Under the pieces are notes generated by a model. It saw only the letters and a list, made by a program, of their open reading frames with translations, made no database searches and was not told the DNA's origin. Shown here in pieces: positions 22,600 to 34,736 of a DNA stretch of 64,000 nt. Origin of the DNA: Scilla litardierei (lineage: Eukaryota; Streptophyta; Magnoliopsida; Asparagales; Asparagaceae); contig CM061132.1 of the NCBI GenBank assembly GCA_030789695.1, positions 157,896,817-157,960,816 of the forward strand, written 5' to 3'. Position 1 is the stretch's first letter. Each line of letters begins with the position of its first letter. A program made the position numbers and the translations under genes.

Positions 22600-24197
22600 T
22601 ATTGTTGTGGGTGTCCGAACATGGTCAAGGATTGATGAGTTCTCTCATTGCGCCTTTGTCTCTACCATTGAGCCAAAGAACATCCAAGAAGCGTATGAAG
22701 ATAGCTCGTGGATCTTTGCAATGGAATATGAGCTCAGCAATTTGAAAGAAATGAAGTTTGGGAGCCCGTCCCTCTTCCAAGTGGTCACCAAGTCATTGGG
22801 ACCAAATAGATATTCAAGAACAAGACGGATGAAAACGAGGTCATCACAAGGAATAAATTAAGGTTAGTAGCTCAAGGCTACCAGTAAGAGAAAGGTATTG
22901 ATTTCGAAGAATCCTTTGCCAATGTAGCTAGATTAGAGGCTATTGGGTTGCTTTTATCTTTTGCATCTTATAAGAATTTTAAATTATTTCGAATGGATGT
23001 TAAAAGTGCATTTTTAAATGGCATAGTTAATGAAGAAGTTTATGTTTCTCAACCACTCGGTTTTATACATGAAAAATTTCATAATCGTGTTTTCAAACTT
23101 AAGAAAGCGTTATATGGGTTGAGACAAGCTCCTAGAGCTTGGTATGACCGACTCAAAACCTTTCTTTTTGATTTAGGTTTTAAAATGTGTGAAGTTGATT
23201 CAACTCTTTTCATTAAAGATTATGAAAATGACATCCTCCTTATTCAAGTTTATGCAGACGATATTATCTTTGGTTCTACTAACTTTGACTTTTGCCAAGA
23301 ATTTTCTAAATCTATGTAGGAAGAATTTGAGATGAGCCACACGGGTGAGCTTACTTTCTAGGTCTTCAAATTCGGCAAATGAATGATGTGATTTTCATAC
23401 ACCAAACCAAGTACACCAGGGAGCTTATCAAGTGATTCGGGATGGACTCTTCTTCAAGCAAAAGGACTCCCATAAGTACGACCACTCATCTACACAAGGA
23501 TGAAAACGGGAAAGATGTAGACATTGGTCTATATCGAGGTATGATCAATAGCTTACTTTATTTAACTGCTAGTTAGCCTGATATCATGTTTTCAGTATGT
23601 CTTTGTGCTAGATATCAAGCTAGACTTAAGGAATCACACTTGATTGCGGTTAAATGAATTTTTCGTTACATCAATAAACCACTAGATTATGGGTTACTTT
23701 ACCCTAAATCTAGCACATATGAGCTAGTCTCATATAGTGATGCTGATTTTGTTGGATGTAAATCCGACAGTAAAAGTACTAGTGGCACTTGCCATTTTCT
23801 TGGAAATTCCCTTGTCTCTTGGTTTTCTAAGAAGCAAAACTCTGTATCATTGTCCATGACCGAAGCGGAATATATTGTCGCAGGTCTTGCATGTGTATAA
23901 GTCCTTTGGATGAGACATACTCTAAAAGACTATGGTGTCAATTGTGATACTTGCCATATCATGATTGATAACCAAAGTGCAATATGTCTTTCCAAAAATC
24001 CGATACACAACTCCCATACCAAACACATAGATGTGAGACACCATTTCATTAATAATCATGTAGCTAAGAAGAACATCATCTTAGAGTACATTGAACCGCA
24101 AAAACAAATCGCCGACATCTTCACTAAACCTCTAAAAGAAGACTCATTTGTGAGGTTGCGTGGAGAATTAGGGATTATGGATGAATCTGAAATTTAG
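22600..24197 (+). pseudogene. SIRE-type reverse transcriptase and RNase H, degenerate
   Basis: Recognisable blocks are [23 protein letters not shown] (about 22995) and the catalytic YADD (23251-23262, in YADDIIFG). RNase H blocks are YSDADFVGC, SLSMTEAEY, DNQSAICLSKNP, HTKHIDVRHHF and QIADIFTKPLKED. The final part (23910-24197) is open and ends at a natural-looking stop. Frameshifts and stops occur at about 22800-22870, 23317, 23360-23400 and 23656. Confidence 0.85.
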
Positions 24198-24467
24198 AAG
24201 ATCATTTTCATATGTTATAACTTGTTTTGAATTCATATGATCATTTACATATCTCATGTTAAATATGTCATATTTTCACATTTGTTTTCAATGAGATTTA
24301 TTGGAGATTTTTGATGATTTGATGATTAGATTAATATGCTTGATATGTGTATTAGTCTATATGCTTATGATGGTTATTTTATGTTATTAGAGTGATTAGA
24401 GTATATGTCTAAGGTTGAGAAGTCTCAAATCCTTGATTCTAACTCAATTCTGAATTTCAGAACCAGA

Positions 24468-24832
24468 ATAGTCGACTACCATGTCTTCTACAATCGACTG
24501 CTCAATCTCCAGTTTTTAGCCTTCATAACTCTTATTGATGACAGACGACTGATGGTCATTTTACAGGCGACTGGTCATCCGCCATTCGACTGTAATTTGT
24601 TCATCAGGTGCCTGCCAAATTGTCACTATTTTTCCCGAGAAATGGCTCAAAATTTCTTCAAAATTTTACTGTGCAGCTGGCAACTGTAAGTCATGTCACA
24701 GGCGCCTATTCAAATCCAGGCAACTGTATTTTCTTTTATAAGTACATGTCTGCTTTCACAGTCATTTTTTATTTCGGCTTGATAGGCGACTGCACGATGT
24801 GCATCAGTCGCCTGTCTGTCGAGTTTGGCGGT
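24468..24832. repeat. Second palindrome array, upstream of the third ORF
   Basis: About ten copies of the CAG[T/G]CG[A/C]CTG motif or close variants (TAGTCGACTA, CAATCGACTG, CAGGCGACTG, CAGGCGCCTA, CAGTCGCCTG). This is the same motif family that fills the U3-like part of the LTRs, but in the interior between RNase H and the third ORF. The spacer sequences do not look like those of the LTR array. Confidence 0.7.
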
Positions 24833-25062
24833 TCGTAGCCCACGATCTGAGCCGTTATTTTTGATCCAACGGCTCAGATCACTCCATCATCTCCTTTAAC
24901 CGTCGATTGGGACTTTCTTCTTTCTCCAAGCGATTCAAAAGAGCCCGACTTCCCTTCCTTCTCCGTTGATCATGCTCTCTCTCCAGTCCGTCGACTCCGG
25001 CCATCCTTTTCCGTCCGATCACCCTCCTTTTGTTGGCCTACTCTCTTCTCTGTCGTCTGTTG

Positions 25063-25149
25063 TATAAATCTCTCCTTTTTACACTTGTATTTGTGCCCTA
25101 GTTTCTCCTAATTGTCGTTTTTCTTCAATTTCACTTGCATTCATTTCTG
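25063..25149 (+). promoter_or_regulatory. TATA-like promoter in front of the SIRE third ORF
   Basis: TATAAAT (25063-25069) lies 80 bp before the ORF ATG at 25150, with a pyrimidine-rich leader between and the palindrome array 230-600 bp upstream. The layout resembles an LTR promoter and could serve a separate mRNA for the third ORF. It is inferred from sequence only. Confidence 0.45.
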
Positions 25150-28100
25150 ATGGCACCCAAGATCTCTTCCTCTAAGGACAAGTCCCTTAAGCTTCCCAAG
25201 AAACCTAGGGTTAGGATTCCTAAGTGTCACGCCCTGCTTCCCATTATACTTGGGAGTGAGGACGCGAGCGGGTCCGCATAGGCTGAAGTGGTGAAGCTTA
25301 AGCCTAATAAGCATATGTGAATAACAACCAAACGCAAATTCCTACATGCAATTAGAACAACAGAGATAATAATAATAACCAACATCCAGAAAGGAAAGTA
25401 CATAAAGGAAGTAAGACCCCAAGCATGGCCAACAAACAGAGTCTACAAAAGTGGGTACACACCCAACAGATAAGCAGAAAATAAAACTCTAAAGCAGCAC
25501 CAACAGATGAATCTCTACGACTAGTCCTTTGTGGGGAGAACCTCTGGGTCGACGTACTCTTGGTCCAACGGATCACTTTGATCTAGCAGCTCGTCCTCCT
25601 CGTACTCTGCCTCGTGACCTGACATACATTCAAACAACATAGAATGTATGTCATCAAGGGTCCTTGGCAAGTTATGGTTAGAAGGGGACACTTGGCAAGA
25701 TATAAAAAAGATTATATATGGCAGTTTAAAGCAGTTATAAAGATTTACACTAGCATGCAGTTCTATTATGAAGAGGAAACATGTCAGTTTAATAAAGTAA
25801 CATCAATTCTATGAGTTAACATCCTTTTTCAAGTTGTTTAATTTGTGTGTGCAAGTCTGTGACTAAGGTCGCCATATTTAGACGGATAGTAAGTGAATCC
25901 ACCTTCAAGTGCCCCCGAAGGAGACCCTTTTACTACCGGCTAGTGCCCGGGAACCCAACCCCACCCACGTGTACTTTCTGGACCATGAGCCAGAATGCTA
26001 AACCGTCATATACTGGAACACGAGCTAGACTAGTCATATGTGACCCTACTGGAACACGAGCCAGCCTAGTCACATGTGACCGACGAGAGTAGCCAACTAT
26101 GAGTCAACGACAAGTAACATCTATGAGCCAACGACATGCAATCTATGAGTTAGCCAAACCGGCTAGCATGTTCAATGTATTCAAGTTGTTCATTTCATTG
26201 TCTGTGCATTTCATGTTGTAACAAAGTATTCCCACTTTTCTTAATGGTGTCCACACACACGCACACGAGTTCAAGTTTAGCATTTCATAAAAGTGTGTTA
26301 AGGGTTTTAGTGTCAATGTGTCGCATGTCAATTTTGTGTACAATATATCACAGTTTAAGTATAAAAGAGTAACATTTAAATACACGTAATAAACTGCACA
26401 CTTGCCTGTTTCCGGTGATTTTGGTGTCGACGGGTTCGTACGGAAGGTGCGGACGTTTTCTGCGTTATCCGGTTCCGATATCAGTTTAAACGAAAATAAC
26501 TTTTTAATCAACTAACTTTTATTATTCAATTACTTAAAAAGTACTGTTTTACGAGGTACAGATCCCACACATATATATCTAAATACCTAACTTTTATATT
26601 AATCCATTAGAAAAACTAACTTATTGGTTATTATGTAATACTTATATTGATATGATTAGCTACTGAAAAATATACTGTGATATCTACTAATAATTATTAA
26701 TGTAGTTATACATATAGGAACTAACTCATGTTTAAAACAGTGACTTATATTTACATGTAATAATATATATATTGTATTAACATATATATACATAGTTATA
26801 TCCAGAAACTAACCTATTTAGTTTTATAAAGCCCAGTACATGGACTAATTACTTCTAAAAACATGCAGTTCTTCTATGATATTAGTAAGCACAGTTTAAG
26901 TATGAAACTATTTCTAACTAGTCACTAACCCTAACTATTGATAACTACTGCAATACTAACCCTAACTATTATAAAACAACAGCACTAACCTTTAGGGCTT
27001 CTCACGGCTCTCCGTTGGTTGCATCAGGCGGAGGAGAGGAGGGACGCCGAGAAAGGCTCTGCAGGTGGAGTGAGAGGCTGGTGACGACTTTGCAGGCGGA
27101 CTGGGCACCGGAGGTGGTCGGAGTGCTGAGCATGCAGGTTGGAGATGCTTGCAGGCGGAGGAGTGGGCGCCTGCGGCGGGGGAGACTGTCGGACGGAGAA
27201 GGTGGCCGAGGTTGGTGGCATGCGGCGGAGTGGAGAGGCAGTTGCGGTGACGGGAAAGGTTGCAGGTGGAGAGCTTGAGGCGGAGGGGTTTCGGGGAGGT
27301 GTTTGCTATTGAGAAGGGCACGGGGTTCGGCGCCGCTTGGTCGGAGGTTGGAGAAATGGTGAGGGGGCGGCGGTGGTCGATGTGAGGTGAAGGAGAGGTG
27401 TGGGGTCTCGGAGATGGACGAGGCGTCGATGAGTAGGTTGTTGGCGAGGGGAGTTGGACTTGTGTGGCTGGGCTCTTAGGGGAGTGGAGGTCGGGACCTA
27501 GGGTTTTGTAGGGGAGGTTTTCGGCTGCTAGAGTTTAGGGTAGGGTTTGCTTCTAGGGTCTATTAGGCTTGTGGTTGTAGGGGCCTGGGTTAGGGTTTAT
27601 AGAGGCCATGGCTAGGTTTTAGATGAGGTGCGAGAGTTGCCCTGGCTTAGAGATATGGGTTTTTATTTTATTTTATTTTTTTATTGAATGGGGTTGTTGT
27701 GTGGTGCGGCCTATGTTAGGGGTTGGTTAAAGTTTCAGCCTGGGTTGGGTTTAGAAGGAAATAGAAGGGTTTAATTAAAAGGGAAGTGTTATAAAATAAA
27801 ATTGATTTAGAAATTTTTTCATATTTGATTTGTTTTAATTACTGATTAGGGAATTTATGCCAATTGATTGTGTTTTGATTAGGAAAAATAAATAGAAAAA
27901 AGTTAATTAGGAAAGTTTGAATAATAATAATAAGGGGAATAATGGGTTTTGATGAGGGAAATACTTCTAAAATAGCTATAGATTTAATTAGGATTTTAAA
28001 AGGAAGTTTTTAAACAAATTTGAATTTGGATTTTGAAAATATTTGAATTTTAAAATATTTGAATTTTAAATCTTAAAACATTAATAACATGATTAATAAG

Positions 28101-29555
28101 CTAACAAACAAGTATATTAACGAAATCAAGACATCAAGAGTATATTAATGAAAGACATATATATAAATGAAACTCAGCTCTAGTGTATCCATAAATACAG
28201 GTCATTACACTAAGCCCCCTCCTACCCAAGGTCGTCGAAAACCTCGAACCAAGAATGCAACTCCTCCTTCTGAGTTTTTGCAGTATGCTGAATCTAAGTA
28301 TGCCCCATCTTCGTCTAGTGAGGAGATTCCCCTCAAACGTAGGCACAGACAAGCACTTCAGACTCAGCCCCTAGTTTTGACCTCCACTCCCTATAAGGAA
28401 GAATCCCGCGTTGAGCCTCATACTTTTGAAACCCAAGCTAACCCCGAACCTGAAGCCCAAGGCCAAAATCCACCTAAGCATCCTCCTTAGTCTGCTCATG
28501 CTTCACATGTCCCCATGTGTTGTGACGAAACGTGTTTTGGGAAATATAACTTGATGTTCACCATCAAGCTCCTCAAGGAGCGTTTCATCTCGTATCCAGC
28601 TTTCACTTCCGAGAATCTTTACCAGCTTATGATTGCAACCAAATTGGTCGATCTATTCTGATATTCCCATGTTGATTCCCTTAGACCGTACCCCATGCTC
28701 GTTAAATTATTCTATACTAACCGCATTCTCGGTGAGTATACCGAATCGGAGATATTAGACACCAATGTTCAGGGGACCCCGATCAAGCTTGACCCCAAGA
28801 TTTTAGGGACTATTCTTAGGATTCCCTCCACCGAATCCTTACCAGCTGACATTTCCATCTCTTCTGTTGCTGCTTTAGAGCAGGTTGTCCTTCGGGACAT
28901 ATTCCGTGAGGTCCCTCGTATCCTCACTTCTGGAGTCAGATCCTCCATGTTCACTACTAGATGTTGGGTTATCCACCATATGGTCAAGTCCGACATCATG
29001 CCTAAGTACAAATCTTCTGACCAGCCACCCCATGAGATACTCAAGTGCATGTAAGCGATATTCTCAGGAATGGAGGTGAACTGGACATGGGTCATACTTG
29101 ATATGATGGACCATATCGAGATCACATCCACCATTTCCCATATTCCATATGGATGTAGCCTTGCTCATGTCTTTCGCCATTTTGGCATTGATCTTTCTGC
29201 ATATGAGTTTGTCCCACTTGGCCCTCTTCTTGATGCATCGGCTAAGTCGATGTCTTCTTCGGCTTTGCTGACTACAACAAAGAAGAGGCAGTTTACTTTT
29301 GGCCCTTCTTCGTCTGCTGCTCCTCTTAGTGATTCATTGATCCCTTCATCCTCAGCTGCACCCTCTCCTGATCCCCTTCTTTTCGAGTTGGACAAGAAGG
29401 TAGTTGGTCTTTATGAACTGTTCCACCTATCTTTCCAGCACCATGGCATACCCTTCCCAGCATCCCTTCAGCATTATCGTCAGCTGGCTACTGCTCAGCC
29501 CTCTCAGGATATCCCTCCTACTGTTGCAGGTGACGCTCAGGCCCCCTCATGCTGA
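25150..29555 (+). pseudogene. SIRE third (env-like/accessory) ORF, split by a solo LTR
   Basis: The ORF begins at ATG 25150 with a short basic, Lys/Pro-rich N-terminus (25 codons). The solo LTR 25225-28209 plus TSD interrupts it. It resumes in the same frame at 28215 and runs to TGA 29553. Without the insertion it is about 470 codons with three stops: TAG 28488, TGA 28659, TAA 29052. The middle (PMLVKLFYTNRI, LDPKILGTILRIP) resembles the putative plant transposon protein domain often found downstream of RT in plant retroelements. The tail is Ser/Pro-rich followed by a helix. I see no signal peptide or clear membrane segment, so true envelope function is not supported. SIRE-lineage elements are known to carry an extra ORF here. 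Confidence 0.7.
25225..28209 (+). mobile_element. Solo gypsy-type LTR (2985 bp) in the SIRE third ORF
   Basis: Starts TGTCACGCCCTG and ends GGTCATTACA, with a perfect TSD CTAAG (25220-25224 and 28210-28214). The termini resemble Tekay/Del LTRs. It holds an AT-rich centre and a GA/GC-rich block (27000-27500). No gag or pol motif is visible, so it is a single LTR left by recombination. ATG frames in the GC-rich block are low-complexity. Confidence 0.85.
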
Positions 29556-30608
29556 TGTCACCTAGCCTCCTCCTCCTGTCGTCTCTCTGATTCCAGAGTC
29601 ATCTGATGCTGGTACTGCTGACCCTGCCTCTTAAGCTCCTCATGATGACTCTGCTTGCTGCTGCTGTCGTGATTTCCTTAGATCTAGAGACCCAGGGCTT
29701 TCAAGTTGAGAAGAGAGCTCCTGAGGACTCCACTGTCGTTCAACTAGACTGGTGCTTCTTGATGACTGCTCACCCTAGGACCTAGATTTTTTTTGGTTAG
29801 GGTTGAGAGTCTGTGTCTGATGTATTGATGTGTGATGGATATATAGTTTCATATATAGATGTTTGGCTGTTAGTGATGGTGCTTGTAGCACATTGATTAC
29901 ATATATGTATGTTGGTCATACAATTTTGTATGTGGAGTTGGATATTTTTGTTGTACTCCATGTATGCTCACTTTTACATATATTTATATAATGATCAGTT
30001 TGACTCTATTACTCAATCATGTGAATGTAGTGCAATTTTTGTCTCTTCTTGTGCTATTAATTGTTATAATTGAATGTTGAGATGAATTGCATAATACATG
30101 TTGCTATTGGACTTCTATTCCTATAGTCAACTTAGTTTTTGATACGTATTTGATACTTATTTGTGTGATACACCTTCGTGCTTTCTCGATTTTCATTTGG
30201 TATCACAGTAAATACATATCTCATTCTTTATACTCCCATGATTGTTTTTAGTCTAGTTAGCACTATTATTGTTGTTTTTCTACTCCCACCTTTTTGGACA
30301 ATGCCGTAGGGGGGAGAAATAGATAAATCATAATTTTATGCTAATTAGAAGCTAAACTTGAATATAAGATTGAAGTTGCCTTAGATTCAGAGGGAGTAAG
30401 ATATAATAAATTTGGATTCAAAAATTCTAAATTCAAATACTTGAATTCATTTCATTCAAGTATATCATACTATTGCTTTAACTTGATCATTAGATGCCCA
30501 TAAATTAATTGTCTAATTTGACTGGCATCTATGTAGGGGGAGTAAGTATTCTTAAGCATAATTATTTATCTTTTTGTTTATGTTTGTTTGTCATCACCAA
30601 AAAGGCAA
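29556..30608 (+). other. 3' untranslated region of the SIRE element with two polypurine tracts
   Basis: No ORF. AGGGGGGAGAAATAG (30308-30322) and AGGGGGAGTAAG (about 30535-30546) are polypurine runs of the kind found before SIRE 3' LTRs. CATCACCAAAAAGGCAA precedes the LTR directly. Confidence 0.6.
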
Positions 30609-32376
30609 TGTTGAGTATTGGACTTCTCCCTACTTGGTTTTGATGATGAGCAAACATAAATACTTGTGACTAATTCCCTCCTGCAGTTAATCCATTGTCT
30701 AAGGTTATCATGACGATCAAATAGCAATGGATGACCATGAAGATTAATCAAAGCTCAAAGTTGAAGATTGGGTGATCAATATTAAAGAATAGAGCTTCAA
30801 AGACTTCAAGAAGAATTCAAGATCATTCAAGAGAAAGAAGAGAAGCTAAATCAAATGTAATCTTTTTATTCTCTTTTCTTTCTCATTTAGAATGTAGTTT
30901 TGAAGTAGAATATTTTTGGAGCTTAGGCACTTCACTCAGTTTAGCCTAGGAAATCATTAGAAATCAATTCCTAGGTTTCCAACTTCTTTTATTCTAAGTT
31001 ATGCAATTTAGACTTCCAACAGGCGACTGCAGTTTAATTTACATGCGCCTGTCTCAAAACAGTCGACTGTGAATTGTTCAACAGTCGTCTGTTATGCATA
31101 CTCTGTTTGACTTGATTTTTGGGCTTTCAGTTCTTAACTTTCATCAGGCGACTATTGTACAAAGTACAGGCGCCTGTATAGTATCAAGCGCCTGTGACTT
31201 GTTAGTCAGTCGCCTGTCTCATCTTGCCCAAACTTCGCACTAGCCCCTATAGGCGATGTAAGAAGGATTTACATGTGCATGTATATGCTTCTACAGTCGC
31301 ATGTCCAACACTTGCCCAGAACTTTTCTTTTAGCAAGTTACATATTTGTGCAACAGACGACTGATATTGGTTTCTCAGTCGCCTGCCCATGGTACAGGCC
31401 CCCGTGGATTCCACATCTATCGCCTGTCCTTGTTTACCAAGAATTCTTTATTTCCACAACTTACACATCAGTCGCATGTAGAAGATTTCTCAGTGGCCTG
31501 ATGGTTTTCAGTCGCCTGTTCAACCTTCATCAGTCGACTGTACTACGTGGTAAGTTACCGTTTGAATTCTCACCTACCCTCTGACACAATGCAGCAGTCG
31601 ACTGTGGTTTCTTCACCAATCGACTACCTGTACTATAAATTCTATCCGTTGGCTTTTTCCACATGGATTTCAAAGGGGGGTTTTTGTGTATTTTGTTTGA
31701 GGGTTTTGGAGAACCTATAAGAGGGGCTTTTACTATTCCATTGGAGCCTCTTAGTCATTCTCTTAGCAACTCAAAAATTCATCTTCAAGCTCTCATTCTC
31801 TCTAAGCCCTAGAATCACATCCTCTCTTGCTCTCCAACCTAGAATCAAAGTTGATATCTTCTAGGCATTTGGTGGTGACAATAGAAAGGGCTTCACTCTC
31901 TTCTTGGAAGAGATCAACACTCACTTCACTTTGCTCCTTCAAGTTCTACTTCAAGGCATACATGAATTGTAAGTGTATTTCATAATTTCATATCTTTCGA
32001 TATTTGATTCACTCTCGGTTTGTGAGAGTGGGTTGCTTGATCCCAAGTTGTGGGATTCAAGGACATCGATTGTTGTTCGATAACACTTAGGGTTGCTACA
32101 AGTGGATTTAAATGAAGACTCAAGTTAGGGTTCTAACTAGAGTATCCGGATGTATCCGGATGGAAGGGACGTAGGATTATTGTGAACAAGTCGGGTTTGA
32201 CTTGGGTAATCCAAACACTTGAAACATTTTTTGTTTGCATTGTTCATTATTGTTAATTCTTATTTCTGCATCTTTGTTGGATTATTATTTTAATTAGGAG
32301 AAATTTCTTAGTTAAATTTTATAAACACTACTCAACCCTCCTTCTAGTGTTTTTCCTCATAGCCAGGGTCCTTACA
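30609..32376 (+). repeat. 3' LTR of the SIRE-type element
   Basis: About 1.77 kb, homologous to 1665-3460 with the same start and end. It has its own palindrome array at about 31016-31625, where many sites differ between the two LTRs while the CAG..CTG frame persists. The downstream base run AAAAG approximates the upstream AAAAA. Confidence 0.85.
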
Positions 32377-34122
32377 AAAAGAGTTTGAATCCAACAATGA
32401 GTGCTAAAAAGAAGTTTGACTAGTCAAAGTTTAGATTCAAAGAGGAGTTCATCTCAAAAGAGGAAGTGCTCCAAGATGTCCAAGTACAATGCATCTAGCT
32501 AGAGTCCATCTCAAAGATGAGTTTGATTGCAACTAGGATTTGGGATTATGAAGGATGAAGAGTTCAAGAAGGATTGCATATTTGTGTGACTTCTACAGTC
32601 CTGATGCAAGTGGGATTCAAAGAGTTCATGTATACAAACAATTCTAGTTGGCCACTAGAGTTAATGTGCAACATAAAGTTTGAATTCTTCTAGGATTCAT
32701 GTGCATGCTAGACATAAAGAGATCAAATCAACAAACAACTCATGAATCCTAATGCTATTAGGACTCTTAGTTTTCTCTTATTTAAACCCCTCATGTGCAA
32801 GTCCTACAACTCCAAGGAGAGCAATATTTTTCTACAGGCTAAACCCTAGTTATTGCCGACCCTACCCTCAACAAGCCTTCATCCAAGGCCGGCATCCCTC
32901 TCCTAAAAACATCCATCCTCAAGTAAAGATCATCAAGCTTTCATCTATCAAGCTAGAAGATGAAGAAAGCCAAAGTACTCATCTCTCCTTATCGCAAGCT
33001 CTCATGCAAAGCCTTGACTAGATCCTCAAGCATCTCTACATCAAGCAACCAATATATCCATGCAAGCAAGAGGGTATTCATCAAAACAATGTGATCTCTA
33101 AGTCACACAACATCTTCTCCAAGCATTGAAGGTCTTAATTCTCTCATTGCCGAAACATATAGCTCATCTCATATGCATTGAATCAAGCAACTAACCGACA
33201 AAGGGGCTTGGCAAGCTCTCAAGCACATCCACATGAATCATCAAGCCACACATATCTTCTTCTTCTTCAAGCAAAGAGAGCAAAGCCCATATATCGCAAA
33301 GGAACAAGCTTTCCAATCCACAAGCACATCTTTACAAAACTCACGTCCAAGAGGTGTTGCAACCATCCAAACCTGTCTTCTTTTATTTTTCAGTCGAAGA
33401 GGATGAGCTCACGAGTCCAACGGATATTTTTGCGGATTTTTCCGAGCTCGGAGATATTTCCTATATTTTCTGGAAGACAGGAATGCTGATTGCTTTACGC
33501 ACCGTCCTTGCCAAATCACGCACGGCCTAGCAGACGATTCCGACCGAGACGACACATATATTCTGTCGAGCCAGGCTAGCAGTTCGCATGAGCCAGATTC
33601 AGTTGCTTTACGTATAGACAGTTGCAGATCATTTTTTTAGCAACTAACTTCAAAGTGACATATCTTTTGAACCAGATCTCCAATTGACGAACCATTTGCG
33701 CCAACACGATCACGATCTCGCATATTATGCCATGGTGATATCTCTCCAGTTTATTACTTCAATTTTAGATCAGTTAGATTTATATATTTTTGAGATTGTA
33801 TTATTGAATAACTTCACTCAGAAGTTATCATTGAGCGTTAGATTCTGAACTTTATTTTGTACGATTTGATCACCACGTATGGTCAGGACAGTAGGATCAC
33901 CACCCGAAAGTGTGAGCAGGTTGTAACGGTAGGATCACCACCTGTAAGTGTGATCAGGTTTCTTTTTAGGGTTATCAACAAGGGTTAGATCATCTGGGTT
34001 GAGGTCGGAGAGTAGGCGGGGACCCAGCTCTGTTAAAATATGTGATTGTGTGAACTCTGATATATTTTGTTGCGTGAGATAAATTTTTAATTTGTGTCAT
34101 ACACCCTATTCACCCCCATCTA
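32377..34122 (+). mobile_element. Right piece of the outer SIRE-like LTR
   Basis: Continues the LTR that starts at 1073. It has a promoter-like CTTATTTAAACCCC near 32778, a long CT/CA-rich leader-like part, a 38-bp tandem repeat (33890-33958), and a SIRE-like end (CACCCTATTCACCCCCATCTA). It is followed by GTATG, identical to the bases before 1073. The LTR would then end TA rather than CA, which is unusual. The ORF-like stretch at 32752-33021 does not resemble a known protein. Confidence 0.55.
33890..33958 (+). repeat. 38-bp tandem repeat near the LTR end
   Basis: Two units contain GTAGGATCACCACC and AAGTGTGA(G/T)CAGG. They sit within the transcribed part of the outer SIRE-like LTR. No function is known. 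Confidence 0.7.
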
Positions 34123-34127
34123 GTATG

Positions 34128-34736
34128 TTTTTCAATATGAATATCCATGCACATACCTAGATGGTATGCAAGTATTCGTATACCCAACGGGTATGGGCAT
34201 GTGCACAAAAGTTTACCCGTCAATGGGTATGTGTACGAGTACATATATGGGTAAAATGAGCGAGTATGGGTATGTATAGTGCATACCTGTACCCGCTCGC
34301 CCTTTTTGCCATCCCTATTTATAACGATTTGAATTTAATTGATTGAACCTAAACATGACAGATCCAAGGTGCACCGGGGAAGATTCAAATCTTAATGAAA
34401 TTATTTCAATAAAGATGCCTAGTCTTTAAATCTTTCAAAGCCATTGCTATGAACAACCCATTATACTTTTAAGATACCAACGTCTTCCAAACGAAGATTT
34501 TGCTACGAAGTTGTCCACATCATCCTAATATGACATCGATCTCGACGCCTTTTCAGGACTTCATTATAATCTTTATTATTTGGGGCATTGATCTTATCGC
34601 TTTTTTGCATCAATGACTTTGCTAATGCAATCTATTCTTACATTATCTTCTCTTTCACAACAACCTCCTTAAGATCACCAATATAAGGAGGATTTCAATT
34701 GATAGATCGATTCTAGTTTCCATTAACATGAGTCCA
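34128..34736. other. Non-LTR spacer with a possible hAT-type MITE end
   Basis: 34128-34320 is rich in GGGTATG/CATACCC phrases and ends TTTGCCATCCCTA, the outward end seen in many hAT-related MITEs (inverted, TAGGGATGGCAAA). No matching left terminal repeat is visible. 34321-34736 has no ORF or repeat I recognise. It should have been continuous with 49859-51130 before the copia insertion, so it may be 3' flank of the gene at 50387-50950. Confidence 0.35.

Larger units (their letters stand above)
1665..32376 (+). mobile_element. SIRE/Maximus-type Ty1/copia retrotransposon with extra 3' ORF, heavily interrupted
   Basis: Two related LTRs (1665-3460 and 30609-32376) start TGTTGAG and end CCTTACA. 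A tRNA-Met primer site follows the left LTR. The interior reads gag, protease, integrase, RT, RNase H, then a third ORF, which is the order of the SIRE lineage. The flanks are A-rich (AAAAA against AAAAG), so the TSD is weak. Removing the LARD (5357-20480) and the solo LTR (25225-28209) leaves about 12.6 kb. Multiple stops in gag and pol and a deletion in the integrase show an old, dead copy. Confidence 0.85.

Noticed and set aside
27015..27278. Gly/Arg-rich frames in the gypsy solo LTR
   Set aside because: GA/GC-rich composition of the LTR. No gag or pol similarity, and the frames on the two strands mirror each other.
25150..29555. Third SIRE ORF as a true viral envelope glycoprotein
   Set aside because: No signal peptide, membrane anchor or cleavage-like motif was seen. 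The similarity is to a plant retroelement accessory domain, so env-like is only a positional label.
32752..33021. 89-codon frame in the outer SIRE-like LTR
   Set aside because: It lies in the transcribed leader part of an LTR, is of low complexity, and has no recognisable domain.
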